A stretch of DNA of 64,000 nt, taken from assembly GCF_030812335.1 (NCBI RefSeq), contig NZ_JAUSSN010000005.1, forward strand, positions 124,001 to 188,000, given 5' to 3'. Of this stretch, positions 36,608 through 44,574 are shown one piece after another. The notes beneath the pieces are model-generated. The model did no database searches, had not been told where the DNA came from, and was given only the letters and a program-made list of their open reading frames with translations. This DNA comes from Pseudarthrobacter oxydans. GTDB taxonomy: Bacteria; Actinomycetota; Actinomycetes; Actinomycetales; Micrococcaceae. Position 1 is the stretch's first letter, and each line of letters starts with the position of its first letter. Position numbers and translations under genes: made by a program.

Positions 36608-37645
36608 TTACCCGTGGAGTTCCCGGTAGGCAGCAGCGGCTGCCGGGTGCAACGGCAGTCCGGCAGTGTTGATCAGCGACTCCGGGCTCAGGAACTGGAC
36701 CCCCAGGCTGGAGCGGGGGATCAGTTCCTCGGCATGCCCCACCAGCAGTTCGACCGTCCTCTTCACGGTTCTCCCGTCCAGGTCGTTCCGGCACAGGAGG
36801 AGATTCGCCACACCCACCGTCCAGACACCGGGAATGCCCTCGTAGCTGCCCTCAGGGATCAGCACGCGGTCGTAGTAGGGGCCATAGCGGGTCCGTACGG
36901 ACGGAATCAACGCAGAGAGGTCCAGGAATGCCAGGGCGGCCACCTTGTTGCTGTCAGCGATCGCAGCCGTTGGCACGCCGCCGGACCAGAACAGGGCGTC
37001 CACCGATCCGCCCTGCAGGGCTGCCAGGCCATCGTTGAGCCCGAGGTTCAGCACGGTAACGGTCTTTTCGGTGGCCGCCGCGGAGGCAGTGCCAACAGCA
37101 GCGGAGCCGAGCCCGGCAGCCTCGATCAGGCGAGGAGTGGTCAACGAGGTCCCGGAGCCGGGCTCGCCGACAGCCACTGTCCTCCCGGCCAGTCCGGCGA
37201 GGTCGCGGATGCCGCTGCCTTTCCGCACAACGCAATGCACGTAGTTTTCGTATACCCGGCCGAGGGCCGTGACTCCGGCGGCCGACGTGCTGTGTGTTGC
37301 CAGCTGCTGGGCCGCGGCATCGGCCAGCGCGACGGCGAACGTGGCCTGCCCCGTCAGCAGTTGGCCCAGGTTATCCAGGCTGCCTCCGGTGGTCAGGGCC
37401 ACCGCATGGTCTGCCACTCCATGACGCTGGAGGGACTCCGCCAGCAGCGTGGCGAACTCCAGATAGAACCCTCCCGGCTCACCCCCGGCCACGGTCACCG
37501 TGCCCGGACGGTCCTCGGGAGTGCAGGCGCTGAGGGCTGGCAAAAGCAGTCCCGCCAGCCCGGCAGCCAGCCCGGCCTTGAGAGCGGTCCGCCTCGGCGG
37601 AAGGCCTCCGGACATCATGCCGGCCATGCGAGGCGTTCCAGTCAT
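36608..37645 (-). CDS. TAXI family solute-binding lipoprotein, probably a sensor accessory
   Basis: 345 aa. The leader has PPRRTALKAGLAAG and a lipobox LSAC (C41). The TAXI fold is seen in VTVAGGEPGGFYLEFATLLA, ALADAAAQQL, VAVGEPGSGTSLTTPRLIEAAG, VDALFWSGGVPTAAI and the closing LPLHPAAAAAYRE. TAXI proteins normally feed TRAP transporters, but no DctQ/DctM membrane subunit lies nearby. Instead its ATG overlaps the histidine kinase stop by 4 bp, so it most likely presents a ligand to that kinase. Ligands of the family are dicarboxylates or amino acids such as glutamate. Confidence 0.88.
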   Translation of the reverse strand: MTGTPRMAGMMSGGLPPRRTALKAGLAAGLAGLLLPALSACTPEDRPGTVTVAGGEPGGFYLEFATLLAESLQRHGVADHAVALTTGGSLDNLGQLLTGQATFAVALADAAAQQLATHSTSAAGVTALGRVYENYVHCVVRKGSGIRDLAGLAGRTVAVGEPGSGTSLTTPRLIEAAGLGSAAVGTASAAATEKTVTVLNLGLNDGLAALQGGSVDALFWSGGVPTAAIADSNKVAALAFLDLSALIPSVRTRYGPYYDRVLIPEGSYEGIPGVWTVGVANLLLCRNDLDGRTVKRTVELLVGHAEELIPRSSLGVQFLSPESLINTAGLPLHPAAAAAYRELHG

Positions 37646-39078
37646 GCCGGACCCTCCTTACTAGGCCCGGCCACGGCACGCGGAAACTCGATGCTCGCGA
37701 TCAGGCCGCGCGGCGAGGCTTCCGCCAGCAGCAGGCGGCCCCCGTTGGCTCCGGCCAGTTTGTCCACGATCGTCATGCCCAGGCCGTTGCCGCGGATCTC
37801 CCGGTGTTGCGGGGAACGCCAGAACCGGCCTGTGGCAGCGGCACGTTCCGCAGCGGAAAGCCCCGGACCGTCGTCGGAGATTTCGACGGCGACCGCGTCC
37901 GGGCGGACCCTGACTGCCACCGAGATGCGGGCAGGGGCTGCGTATTTGATGGCGTTGTTGATCAGTTCCCCCACCATCTGGGCCAGTTCGGCGGCGTTGC
38001 AGGCGATGTGCACCGTCGGGTCCGGCGGACCGTCCAGCAGGATGGAAGAGCCGCTGCGCCGTGCCGCAGGTCCTGCCCGTTCGGTTTCTTCCTGCAGGAC
38101 AGGGTAAGGATCAACCACCGCCTGGAGCCCGCGGGAAGGGGTCTCCAGCGGCCCTCCGGCAGAGTCTTCGAAGACCCTGTGCTCGGCCGTGGCCAGCCTC
38201 AATACGCCGTCCAGCATCTCTTCCACACGTTCCAGTTCCGCCAGTACTCTGGCTGCGGCCTTGTGTTCCCGGGCTGTGTGCAGTTCTAACTGCAGTAAGT
38301 CGACCCGCAACCGCAGGGCGCCCACGGGATTGCGCAGCTGATGGGACGTGTCGGCAATCAGCTGGCGCTGGGAGTCGATGCTGTCGCTGACCGTCCGCGC
38401 CATTCTTGTGAAGGAACGGCTCAGTTCCCGCAGTTCCGGCGGCCCGTCCTCAGGAAGCTGGCCGGTCCTCCCTATTGCCTCAAGCTCCGTAACCGCCGAA
38501 TTCAGGCGGTGCACAGGACGCAGCACCCACCTGGTCACGCGGGCGGCGCCGAGGAGGAGCACTGCTGTGAGGGCGGCGGCAGCGACTCCGACAAGGAGCC
38601 ACCGCTCCCGCAGCTTCTGCCGGGCGGCATCCAGGCCCACTTCCAAGACCGCCTCGCCAAGAACCTGGCTTGCGCTGCCGAAGGAGCGTGAAATCACCTC
38701 GGACCCGGTTCCGAAAGGCTGAAGCGGAGCGAGCGTGGTGTCGTTGAGGTTCAGGTTCGCCCTGGCCAGCGCACCGCGGACGTCCGCCCTCTCCTCGCTC
38801 AGGCTGCCCGAGCGCAGCGTGCCTGCCTGGAGGCGGATCAGGACCCCTTCCCCAAACAGTTCCGAGTATCTGTCCATCTCGGTCTGCAACTGTGCGGCAT
38901 CTCCCCCGTCCATGGCGGTGTCGAACGCTACCTGCGCGAGGCGGTTGAGGGCGGCAGCCCGGTTGATCTGAAGTTCCTGAGTGAGCTCACGGCTGGCCGA
39001 CGTCAGGATGGCGGTGGAGGCGAAGATGACGATGAGGACGGACAGGATGCTCAGGACACCGAGGACTCGCAGCTTCAC
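37642..39078 (-). CDS. Sensor histidine kinase
   Basis: 478 aa from a GTG that overlaps the response regulator stop by 4 bp (GTGA). Two membrane helices (about 5-27 and 161-180) enclose a 130-residue extracellular sensor; a HAMP domain follows (181-233). The HisKA box is DTSHQLRNPVGALRLR (H246), the N box ELINNAIKYA (about 374), then SDDGPGLS and GNGLGMTIV. It is a TctE/QseC-like kinase. The extracellular domain is a plausible contact site for the TAXI protein encoded immediately downstream. Confidence 0.93.
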   Translation of the reverse strand: MKLRVLGVLSILSVLIVIFASTAILTSASRELTQELQINRAAALNRLAQVAFDTAMDGGDAAQLQTEMDRYSELFGEGVLIRLQAGTLRSGSLSEERADVRGALARANLNLNDTTLAPLQPFGTGSEVISRSFGSASQVLGEAVLEVGLDAARQKLRERWLLVGVAAAALTAVLLLGAARVTRWVLRPVHRLNSAVTELEAIGRTGQLPEDGPPELRELSRSFTRMARTVSDSIDSQRQLIADTSHQLRNPVGALRLRVDLLQLELHTAREHKAAARVLAELERVEEMLDGVLRLATAEHRVFEDSAGGPLETPSRGLQAVVDPYPVLQEETERAGPAARRSGSSILLDGPPDPTVHIACNAAELAQMVGELINNAIKYAAPARISVAVRVRPDAVAVEISDDGPGLSAAERAAATGRFWRSPQHREIRGNGLGMTIVDKLAGANGGRLLLAEASPRGLIASIEFPRAVAGPSKEGPA

Positions 39079-39743
39079 GCAGGACCCGCCTCGACCCGGT
39101 AGCCCACGCCTCGGACGTTGATGATGAAGCCGGGCATCTGGAGTTTCGCCCGCAGGCCTGTCAGGTGAACGTCGAGGGACCGGGAGGAGGCAAGGAACGC
39201 ATCGCCCCACAGGGCATCCAGGATCTGCTCCCGCGTGACCACCGAACCCGCGTGGCTTGCCAGGAGAGCGAGCAGGTCGAACTCAGTGGCGGTCAACGGA
39301 AGGACCCTGGGACCGATCGCGGCCACACGCCGTTCGAGGTCCACCTCGAGTTCGCCCAGCACGACGGTCCGCTGCCTGATGTCCTTTGCACGGCCTGCCC
39401 GCCGGGTGACGGCTTCGATTCGCGCGAGGAGCTCAACTAGTTTCACCGGCTTGACGAGGTAGTCATCGGCTCCGGACCGCAGGCCAAGCACCACGCTGCG
39501 CTCGTCGTGGCGGGCTGTGAGGATCAGGATCGGGACGGGTGTGACCTGGCGAAGCTTGCGCAGGACGTCGAGGCCGTCCATATCGGGAAGGCCCAGATCG
39601 AGCAGGATGACCTCAAAGCGCCGGTGTTCCAGGAGTGCGTCGGCTCCGCGGGCAACCCGGGAGGCCGTGTGTCCGGCGGAAACCACGGCTGCGTCCAGGG
39701 CGGACGCCATGGCGTCGTCGTCCTCGACGATGAGCACATCCAT
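39075..39743 (-). CDS. OmpR-family response regulator
   Basis: 222 aa from an ATG preceded by AGGAAAC. The receiver has acidic residues 8-10, phosphoacceptor D49 (LLDLGLPDMDG), T76 and K98. The C-terminal winged helix includes LTATEFDLLALLASHAGSVV and VHLTGLRAKL then VRGVGYRVE. It is first in the RR-kinase-TAXI operon and divergent from the MHS carrier gene, its probable target. Confidence 0.95.
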   Translation of the reverse strand: MDVLIVEDDDAMASALDAAVVSAGHTASRVARGADALLEHRRFEVILLDLGLPDMDGLDVLRKLRQVTPVPILILTARHDERSVVLGLRSGADDYLVKPVKLVELLARIEAVTRRAGRAKDIRQRTVVLGELEVDLERRVAAIGPRVLPLTATEFDLLALLASHAGSVVTREQILDALWGDAFLASSRSLDVHLTGLRAKLQMPGFIINVRGVGYRVEAGPA

Positions 39744-39980
39744 GGTCTGTTTCCTGTTCCGTATGAGCGGTGCTTTCTTCCCCGACCCGCCTTTGGAGAT
39801 TACCCCGTCCACCGATTTTCCGCCCGCCGGGCTCTGAACCCACAAAGACGCGGTCCTGCATCCGCTAGATGCAGGGGCAAGCGCAGATCCATCACGCCAA
39901 CCCCGGAGCTAAACCTAAGGAAGTGTTAGGACTTCCCCTCCTGCGTTGGCTGTGCGGTGGATCACGAATAGCTTGGATGG

Positions 39981-40002
39981 AGTCCCCGGCTTTCCGGGGA
40001 CT
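39981..40002 (+). promoter_or_regulatory. Hairpin upstream of the leader ORF and MHS carrier
   Basis: AGTCCCCGG (39981-39989) pairs perfectly with CCGGGGACT (39994-40002), loop CTTT. It ends 10 bases before the strong ribosome binding site GAGGAGGAA of the leader ORF, so it could be a regulator-controlled or attenuator-like structure. Confidence 0.55.
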
Positions 40003-40022
40003 GCCGATGTCGAGGAGGAACC

Positions 40023-40106
40023 ATGAGCAATGTTGCCGTGGACAGCACGAAAGTACGCCCGGAACGGTTGCCGGTGGCGGCTTCGTCAAGGAAGGTTCAG
40101 CGATGA
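40023..40106 (+). CDS. 27-codon leader ORF coupled to the MHS carrier gene
   Basis: The frame MSNVAVDSTKVRPERLPVAA then SSRKVQR follows a near-perfect ribosome binding site GAGGAGGAACC. Its stop overlaps the carrier ATG by 4 bp (ATGA at 40103-40106). It is basic and has no membrane segment. The strong site and the exact overlap argue that it is translated and feeds ribosomes to the carrier, possibly as a regulatory leader peptide. No similarity to known leaders is recognised. Confidence 0.65.
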   Translation: MSNVAVDSTKVRPERLPVAASSRKVQR

Positions 40107-41527
40107 GCACCCAGCAAAGCGAAGTCCAGAGCGAGTCAGCCCAGACCCGCCGGGCCGTGAACAACATCCTCAAAGGCTCTGCCGGCAACCTCGTCGAGTG
40201 GTACGACCTCTACGTTTACACAGTCTTCGCGGCATATTTCCAGTCGCATTTCTTCAATTCCAAGGACGAACTCCAGGCGGGCCTTGAGGCCATGGCCGTC
40301 TTCTCAACGTCCTTCCTGATGCGCCCGGTTGGTGCCTGGTTCTTCGGCCGCTATGCCGACCGCAAGGGACGCAAGGCGGCCCTGACGCTCAGCGTGACGA
40401 TCATGTCCGCCGGTTCCTTCGCCATCGCCATCCTGCCGACGACCCAGCAGATCGGCGTCTGGGCACTGATTCTGCTGATCGTGGTGCGGCTGGTCCAGGG
40501 CTTCTCCGTGGGCGGCGAATACGGCACCAGCGCCACCTACATGTCCGAGGCCGCCACGTCCAAGCGTCGCGGATTCTTCTCCAGCTTCCAGTACGTCACC
40601 CTGATCGGCGGCCAGATGCTGGCCCTGCTGGTTCTCGTCATCCTGCAGAACACCATGGACAAGGGCGCCCTGACCGAGTGGGGCTGGCGTATCCCGTTCG
40701 CGATTGGCGGCGTGGCCGCGCTCGTGGTCCTGTGGCTGCGGCGCTCGATGGAAGAAACCGTGTCCGCCGAGCAGGTCGAGGCCGCCAAGGTTCCGGCCGT
40801 GACCGGCGTTGCGCAGCCTGGCACCATGAAGCTGCTGTTCACCGAGCACTGGAAGCCGCTGCTGATCTGCATCGGCGTGACCCTCGGCGGCACCGTGGCG
40901 TTCTACACGTACACCAACTTCATCCTGAAGTTCATGAACGATACCTCCGGGATCGCCAAGACCGACACGTCCGTGATCAACTTCTGGGCGCTATTCATCT
41001 TCATGCTGCTCCAGCCGGTCTACGGGATCATCTCGGACAAGGTCGGGCGCCGGCCGCTGCTGCTCTGGTTCGGCATCACCGGTGTCCTGTTCACTTGGCC
41101 GCTGCTCTCCACCCTGGCGGGCACGAAGGATCCGTTCACGGCGTTCCTGCTCATGATGGGCGGCCTGCTGATCGTCGGCGGCTACACCTCGATCAACGCA
41201 CTGGTGAAGGCCGAGCTGTTCCCGGCTTCCATCCGCGCCCTCGGCGTCGGCCTCGGCTACGCCATCGCGAACTCGCTTTTCGGCGGAACGGTTCCGCTGC
41301 TGGGTGCAGCGTTCCAGAAGGCCGAGCGCGTGGACCTGTTCTTCACCTACGTCACCGTGGCCATTGCCATCTCGCTGCTGGTCTACATCTTCGCGCTGAA
41401 GAACAAGAAGTCCACACACCTGGACCACGAACAGGGCCACGCATGGGAGCCCGCGGCGGCCCCGGCGGTGTCCGGCGACGGCCGCAAGGACGACGACAAG
41501 GACCTCGTCGACGCCTCGCGCCGCTAG
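40103..41527 (+). CDS. MHS-family MFS transporter (alpha-ketoglutarate/carboxylate type)
   Basis: 474 aa, twelve membrane helices. The MHS signatures are present: GNLVEWYDLYVYTVFAAYF in helix 1, GRYADRKGRKAALT after helix 2 and GGEYGTSATYMSEAA in helix 5. Proteins of this branch (KgtP, ShiA, ProP) import carboxylates with protons. It starts at an ATG that overlaps the leader ORF stop and has its own AAGGAAGG. The C-terminal tail is hydrophilic. The divergent RR-kinase-TAXI operon probably controls it. Confidence 0.93.
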   Translation: MSTQQSEVQSESAQTRRAVNNILKGSAGNLVEWYDLYVYTVFAAYFQSHFFNSKDELQAGLEAMAVFSTSFLMRPVGAWFFGRYADRKGRKAALTLSVTIMSAGSFAIAILPTTQQIGVWALILLIVVRLVQGFSVGGEYGTSATYMSEAATSKRRGFFSSFQYVTLIGGQMLALLVLVILQNTMDKGALTEWGWRIPFAIGGVAALVVLWLRRSMEETVSAEQVEAAKVPAVTGVAQPGTMKLLFTEHWKPLLICIGVTLGGTVAFYTYTNFILKFMNDTSGIAKTDTSVINFWALFIFMLLQPVYGIISDKVGRRPLLLWFGITGVLFTWPLLSTLAGTKDPFTAFLLMMGGLLIVGGYTSINALVKAELFPASIRALGVGLGYAIANSLFGGTVPLLGAAFQKAERVDLFFTYVTVAIAISLLVYIFALKNKKSTHLDHEQGHAWEPAAAPAVSGDGRKDDDKDLVDASRR

Positions 41528-41558
41528 CTTTTTTGGGCCGCCGAACCGGCGGTGAGGA

Positions 41559-41620
41559 CGACGACGGCGGGTTGCCGGCTCCGGGGCTTTGGTCCGGTAG
41601 CCGGCGGCCCGCCGTCGTCG
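41559..41620. terminator. Bidirectional terminator between convergent genes
   Basis: CGACGACGGCGGG (41559-41571) and CCCGCCGTCGTCG (41608-41620) form a perfect 13-bp stem around a 36-nt loop that itself can pair. It lies between the carrier end and the end of the convergent membrane-protein gene. Confidence 0.7.
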
Positions 41621-41621
41621 A

Positions 41622-42464
41622 TCACGGGGTTGCCGGGTCGGTCTCCGGAAGGGGGCGGTTGGCGACGCGGAAGGCCGTGGACCGGTCAGCCGAATGACGG
41701 TAAGCGATGAGGTGGGCCAGCGCGGCGACACCCAGTGCGATCCCGGTCATTTCCAGGGATTCTTCAACCAGCGTGAGCAGGAAGAATTGCCAGGGCAGGG
41801 TATCGCCCTGGATGAAAAGTCCGGACAGGGTTTCGACCCCGACGCCACCGGCCACAAAAATGATTCCGGCGGCCAGAAGGCCTGCCCGGGAGGTCCGGGG
41901 CAGGCCGAGGACCATCCGCAGCAGAGAGAGTCCGATCAGGCCGGCGATGAGAACGCCGGGGATGACCCAGGTGAAGCCCAGCTGCAGCGGAAGGTACCTG
42001 CCCAGCTCGCTTCCAATCACATCGAGGCGCTCATGCAGTTCCAGGGTCTCGTCGATGGAAAAGACCATGCAGACAGCGCAGAACAGTGCCCAGGAGCCGC
42101 GGTGCCGGGAAGCCCGGCGTGCGAAATATCCGGCAAGGATTCCCGCGGTTATCCAGAGCCCGGCGCTGAACCAGGTCGGCAGATTGATTTCGCGCCCGAC
42201 GTCGAAAAAGTAGAACCAGAACCGGACGGTTTCGACGGACTCCGGGGGTGCCCATTGCGTGGCCAACGCCAGCGAGCCGCTGATCAGGACCAAAAGGACT
42301 ACCGGAATCATGAGGTAGGTGAAAGACCGCCACAGGCTGATTCTCCGCCAGACCGTGGCATCCACCGGACCTGCCGGTACGTCGGCGCTGCCTTCGGAGG
42401 CGACGGTCGTGAGACCATCGCTGTGCCGGGCGGAACCGCTGTCCTCGGGGGAATCGGAAGCCAT
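41622..42464 (-). CDS. Multi-pass membrane protein of unknown function
   Basis: 280 aa with about seven membrane helices from residue 50 on, after a 45-residue hydrophilic head. Between helices there is CMVFSIDETLELHERLDVIG and later FLLTLVEESLEMTGIALG; the acidic DE and EE pairs with nearby His look like possible metal-binding positions in the membrane, but I do not recognise the family. It is divergent from the queuine-type transporter gene. Confidence 0.8.
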   Translation of the reverse strand: MASDSPEDSGSARHSDGLTTVASEGSADVPAGPVDATVWRRISLWRSFTYLMIPVVLLVLISGSLALATQWAPPESVETVRFWFYFFDVGREINLPTWFSAGLWITAGILAGYFARRASRHRGSWALFCAVCMVFSIDETLELHERLDVIGSELGRYLPLQLGFTWVIPGVLIAGLIGLSLLRMVLGLPRTSRAGLLAAGIIFVAGGVGVETLSGLFIQGDTLPWQFFLLTLVEESLEMTGIALGVAALAHLIAYRHSADRSTAFRVANRPLPETDPATP

Positions 42465-42562
42465 GCCGAAATTCTAGCGGGGCGGCGTGCCCGCAGCCGG
42501 GAGGCAGGTCCCCGCGCTCCGCAACGCCAACCACAGCCCCGGGCAACGGGTGAGAGAATGGT

Positions 42563-42596
42563 GGACGGTTCCGCAGCGAGATCTTCGGACCCGTCC
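42563..42596 (+). promoter_or_regulatory. Hairpin in the leader of the VUT/YhhQ gene
   Basis: GGACGGTTCCGCAG (42563-42576) and CTTCGGACCCGTCC (42583-42596) pair at 12 of 14 positions around a 6-nt loop. It is about 65 bp before the transporter start. I could not match it to a preQ1 riboswitch class. Confidence 0.45.
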
Positions 42597-42661
42597 AGTG
42601 CTAATACAGCCGGCCGCCCAGCGTGGTCCTCCCGGAGGATCCGGGCGCCGAGCGAACCACT

Positions 42662-43372
42662 ATGAATGGAACACCCATGACTTCCGCCCAGACGTTCCCG
42701 GCCCCAGCGCCGCCCAAGTTCGCCTCAATAGGTTCCTCCTACTTCGGCATCCTGCTGGCCGTCATGGCCGTGGTGCTGATTCTGTCCAACATCGGGGCGT
42801 CGAAGGGCGTCGCCATCGGCCCGGTCATCACCGACGGCGGCTTCTTCCTCTTCCCGCTGGCCTACATCCTCGGGGACGTCATCAGCGAGGTCTATGGCTT
42901 CAGGGTGGCCCGCAAGGCCATCATCACCGCCTTCGCGCTGTCCGTGTTCGCATCGCTCTGCTACTGGATCATCATCGCCTTGCCGGGCTTCGCCGACGAC
43001 TTCGGTGTTGCCAAGCAGGCCGCGCTGGAAGGCGCCCTCGGCCCGGTTCCGCAGATTGTGCTGGGCTCCCTGCTGGCGTTCCTGGCCGGGCAGACCATCA
43101 ACGCGTGGATCCTCGTGAAGATGAAGGCACGCACGGGGGAGAAGTCCCTCTGGGCGCGCATCATGGGGTCCTCGGTCGCCGGCGAGTTCGTGGACACCCT
43201 GATCTTCTGCAGCATCGCCGCCTCCGTGATCGGCATTACCGACGTCGGCACGTTCGTGAACTACGTCGTCGTGGGCTTCCTCTACAAGACCCTCGTGGAG
43301 TTCCTCTTCGTCCCGGTCACCGCGGCCGCGATCGGCTGGATCAAGCAGCGCGAACCGAGCTACGGGGCGTAG
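42662..43372 (+). CDS. yhhQ: Queuosine precursor transporter (VUT/YhhQ family)
   Basis: 236 aa with about six to seven membrane helices. Family motifs: LILSNIGASKGVAIG, FFLFPLAYILGDVISEVYGF and SSVAGEFVDTLIFCSIA. E. coli YhhQ imports queuine and preQ1. With tgt at 47822 but no queuosine synthesis gene in the window, a salvage role is likely. The ATG at 42662 was chosen; one at 42677 (MTSAQTF) is equally possible, neither having a strong ribosome binding site. Confidence 0.88.
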   Translation: MNGTPMTSAQTFPAPAPPKFASIGSSYFGILLAVMAVVLILSNIGASKGVAIGPVITDGGFFLFPLAYILGDVISEVYGFRVARKAIITAFALSVFASLCYWIIIALPGFADDFGVAKQAALEGALGPVPQIVLGSLLAFLAGQTINAWILVKMKARTGEKSLWARIMGSSVAGEFVDTLIFCSIAASVIGITDVGTFVNYVVVGFLYKTLVEFLFVPVTAAAIGWIKQREPSYGA

Positions 43373-43406
43373 GGCCGCCGCCTGCGGTTCGGCCGGCGAG
43401 GTCCAG

Positions 43407-44420
43407 TCAGCCGGAAACCCGGGCTGTGGTGCCGCGGACGATGAGGGCCGGCTCAATCAGCTTGCGCTCGGGCTCGAGGGTGGGGTCCTGGATCCGGGCC
43501 AGCAGCGTGTGGGCGACATCGACGCCGACGAGGTCGCTGCGGTTGTCCACGGACGACATGTCCAGGTAGCGGGACTTGGCCAGCTGGGAGTTGTCGTAGC
43601 CGACCACGGAGAGGTCCGCCGGGACGGACAGGCCGCGAGCCTTGGCGGCGGCGAGGGCACCCAGGGCCATGGTGTCATTGGCCGCGAACAGGGCTGTGGT
43701 ATCGGGGTGGTGGTCGAGAATCCAGCAGGCTGCCGCGTAGCCGTCCTCCTCGGAGGTCCCCTGGGATTCGCCGGCAATCCGGACCCCGACGCCGGCCTCC
43801 ACGAGGCGGCGGCGGAACCCTTCGCGCCGGTGGGCGGCGGCGCCGCCGGAGCCGGAGAGGTGCCCGATCCGCGTGTGGCCAAGCTCCAGCAGGTGGTCCG
43901 CAGCCAGGCGGCCGCCCTCGTCGTCGTCATTCGTGATGAGGCTTGCCCCGGCGGGGACCCCGCCCCGCCAGCCCGCGACGACGGCGGGAACCCAGGTTCC
44001 GGCCATCATCGACTCACTTGGCTCGGCGGCGATCACGAGGCCCTCCACATGCATGGACAGCAGGCCGTCCGTGGCCTCCGTGATGCGGTTCTCGCCCGGG
44101 CGGGAATCCGCGAGGGTGACCTGGTAGCCGTGGGGGGAGAGCGCGGATTCCAGGCCGCGTAGCAGGTCCACGAACCAGAGGTTCCGGAAGTCGTCAATGA
44201 CCAGCCCGATGCTCTTGGTCTGGCTGCTGGCGAGGGTCGTGGCCGCACGGCTGGGCCGGTAGCCCAGCTCCGACATGGCCGCCCGGACTGCCGCCCGGCG
44301 CTTCTCGCTGACCTTCGACGGGTTCTGCAGCACCAGCGACACCAGCGACGGGGAGACGCCGGCACTCTTGGCGACGTCATAGATCGTCGGGCGCCGGGTT
44401 CGGGCGGGGTTCAGCGTCAT
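43407..44420 (-). CDS. LacI family transcriptional regulator
   Basis: 337 aa. The N-terminal helix-turn-helix is TIYDVAKSAGVSPSLVSLVL (about 12-31) followed by the hinge GYRPSRAATTLAS. The effector domain is of the periplasmic-binding-protein type (GLVIDDFRNLWFVDLLRGLE, later NDTMALGALAAAKARG and DLSVVGYDNSQLA). It is divergent from the Gfo/TIM/Gfo operon, and a LacI-type operator lies between them. Confidence 0.94.
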   Translation of the reverse strand: MTLNPARTRRPTIYDVAKSAGVSPSLVSLVLQNPSKVSEKRRAAVRAAMSELGYRPSRAATTLASSQTKSIGLVIDDFRNLWFVDLLRGLESALSPHGYQVTLADSRPGENRITEATDGLLSMHVEGLVIAAEPSESMMAGTWVPAVVAGWRGGVPAGASLITNDDDEGGRLAADHLLELGHTRIGHLSGSGGAAAHRREGFRRRLVEAGVGVRIAGESQGTSEEDGYAAACWILDHHPDTTALFAANDTMALGALAAAKARGLSVPADLSVVGYDNSQLAKSRYLDMSSVDNRSDLVGVDVAHTLLARIQDPTLEPERKLIEPALIVRGTTARVSG

Positions 44421-44464
44421 CTGCAGAGCCTTTCATGTCTCATCCGAGGATAACCGGCGAACCA

Positions 44465-44493
44465 TTGACAGGACATATTCACATAGCTACGCT
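44465..44493 (+). promoter_or_regulatory. Promoter of the Gfo/TIM/Gfo operon
   Basis: TTGACA (44465-44470, full consensus), 17-bp spacer, TACGCT (44488-44493). Confidence 0.6.
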
Positions 44494-44512
44494 TTTGTTC
44501 AGCGCCAGTTTT

Positions 44513-44524
44513 TGTAGCGCTCCA
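44513..44524. promoter_or_regulatory. LacI-type operator
   Basis: TGTAGCGCTCCA is palindromic at 10 of 12 positions around the AGCGCT core, the usual LacI/GalR pattern. It lies about 20 bp after the -10 box, where bound repressor would block transcription. A second half-like site TTCAGCGCCAG is at about 44498-44508. Confidence 0.6.
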
Positions 44525-44574
44525 ATTTTAGCGGACCTGGCCGGTGGCCTGGCCGAATTTCAAAGGAGAAATCG

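Noticed and set aside
36608..37645. Complete TRAP transporter
   Set aside because: Only the TAXI binding protein is present; no membrane subunits are found on either side.
42465..42661. preQ1 riboswitch upstream of the queuine-type transporter
   Set aside because: No match to preQ1-I, II or III core sequences; only an imperfect hairpin is present, reported separately.
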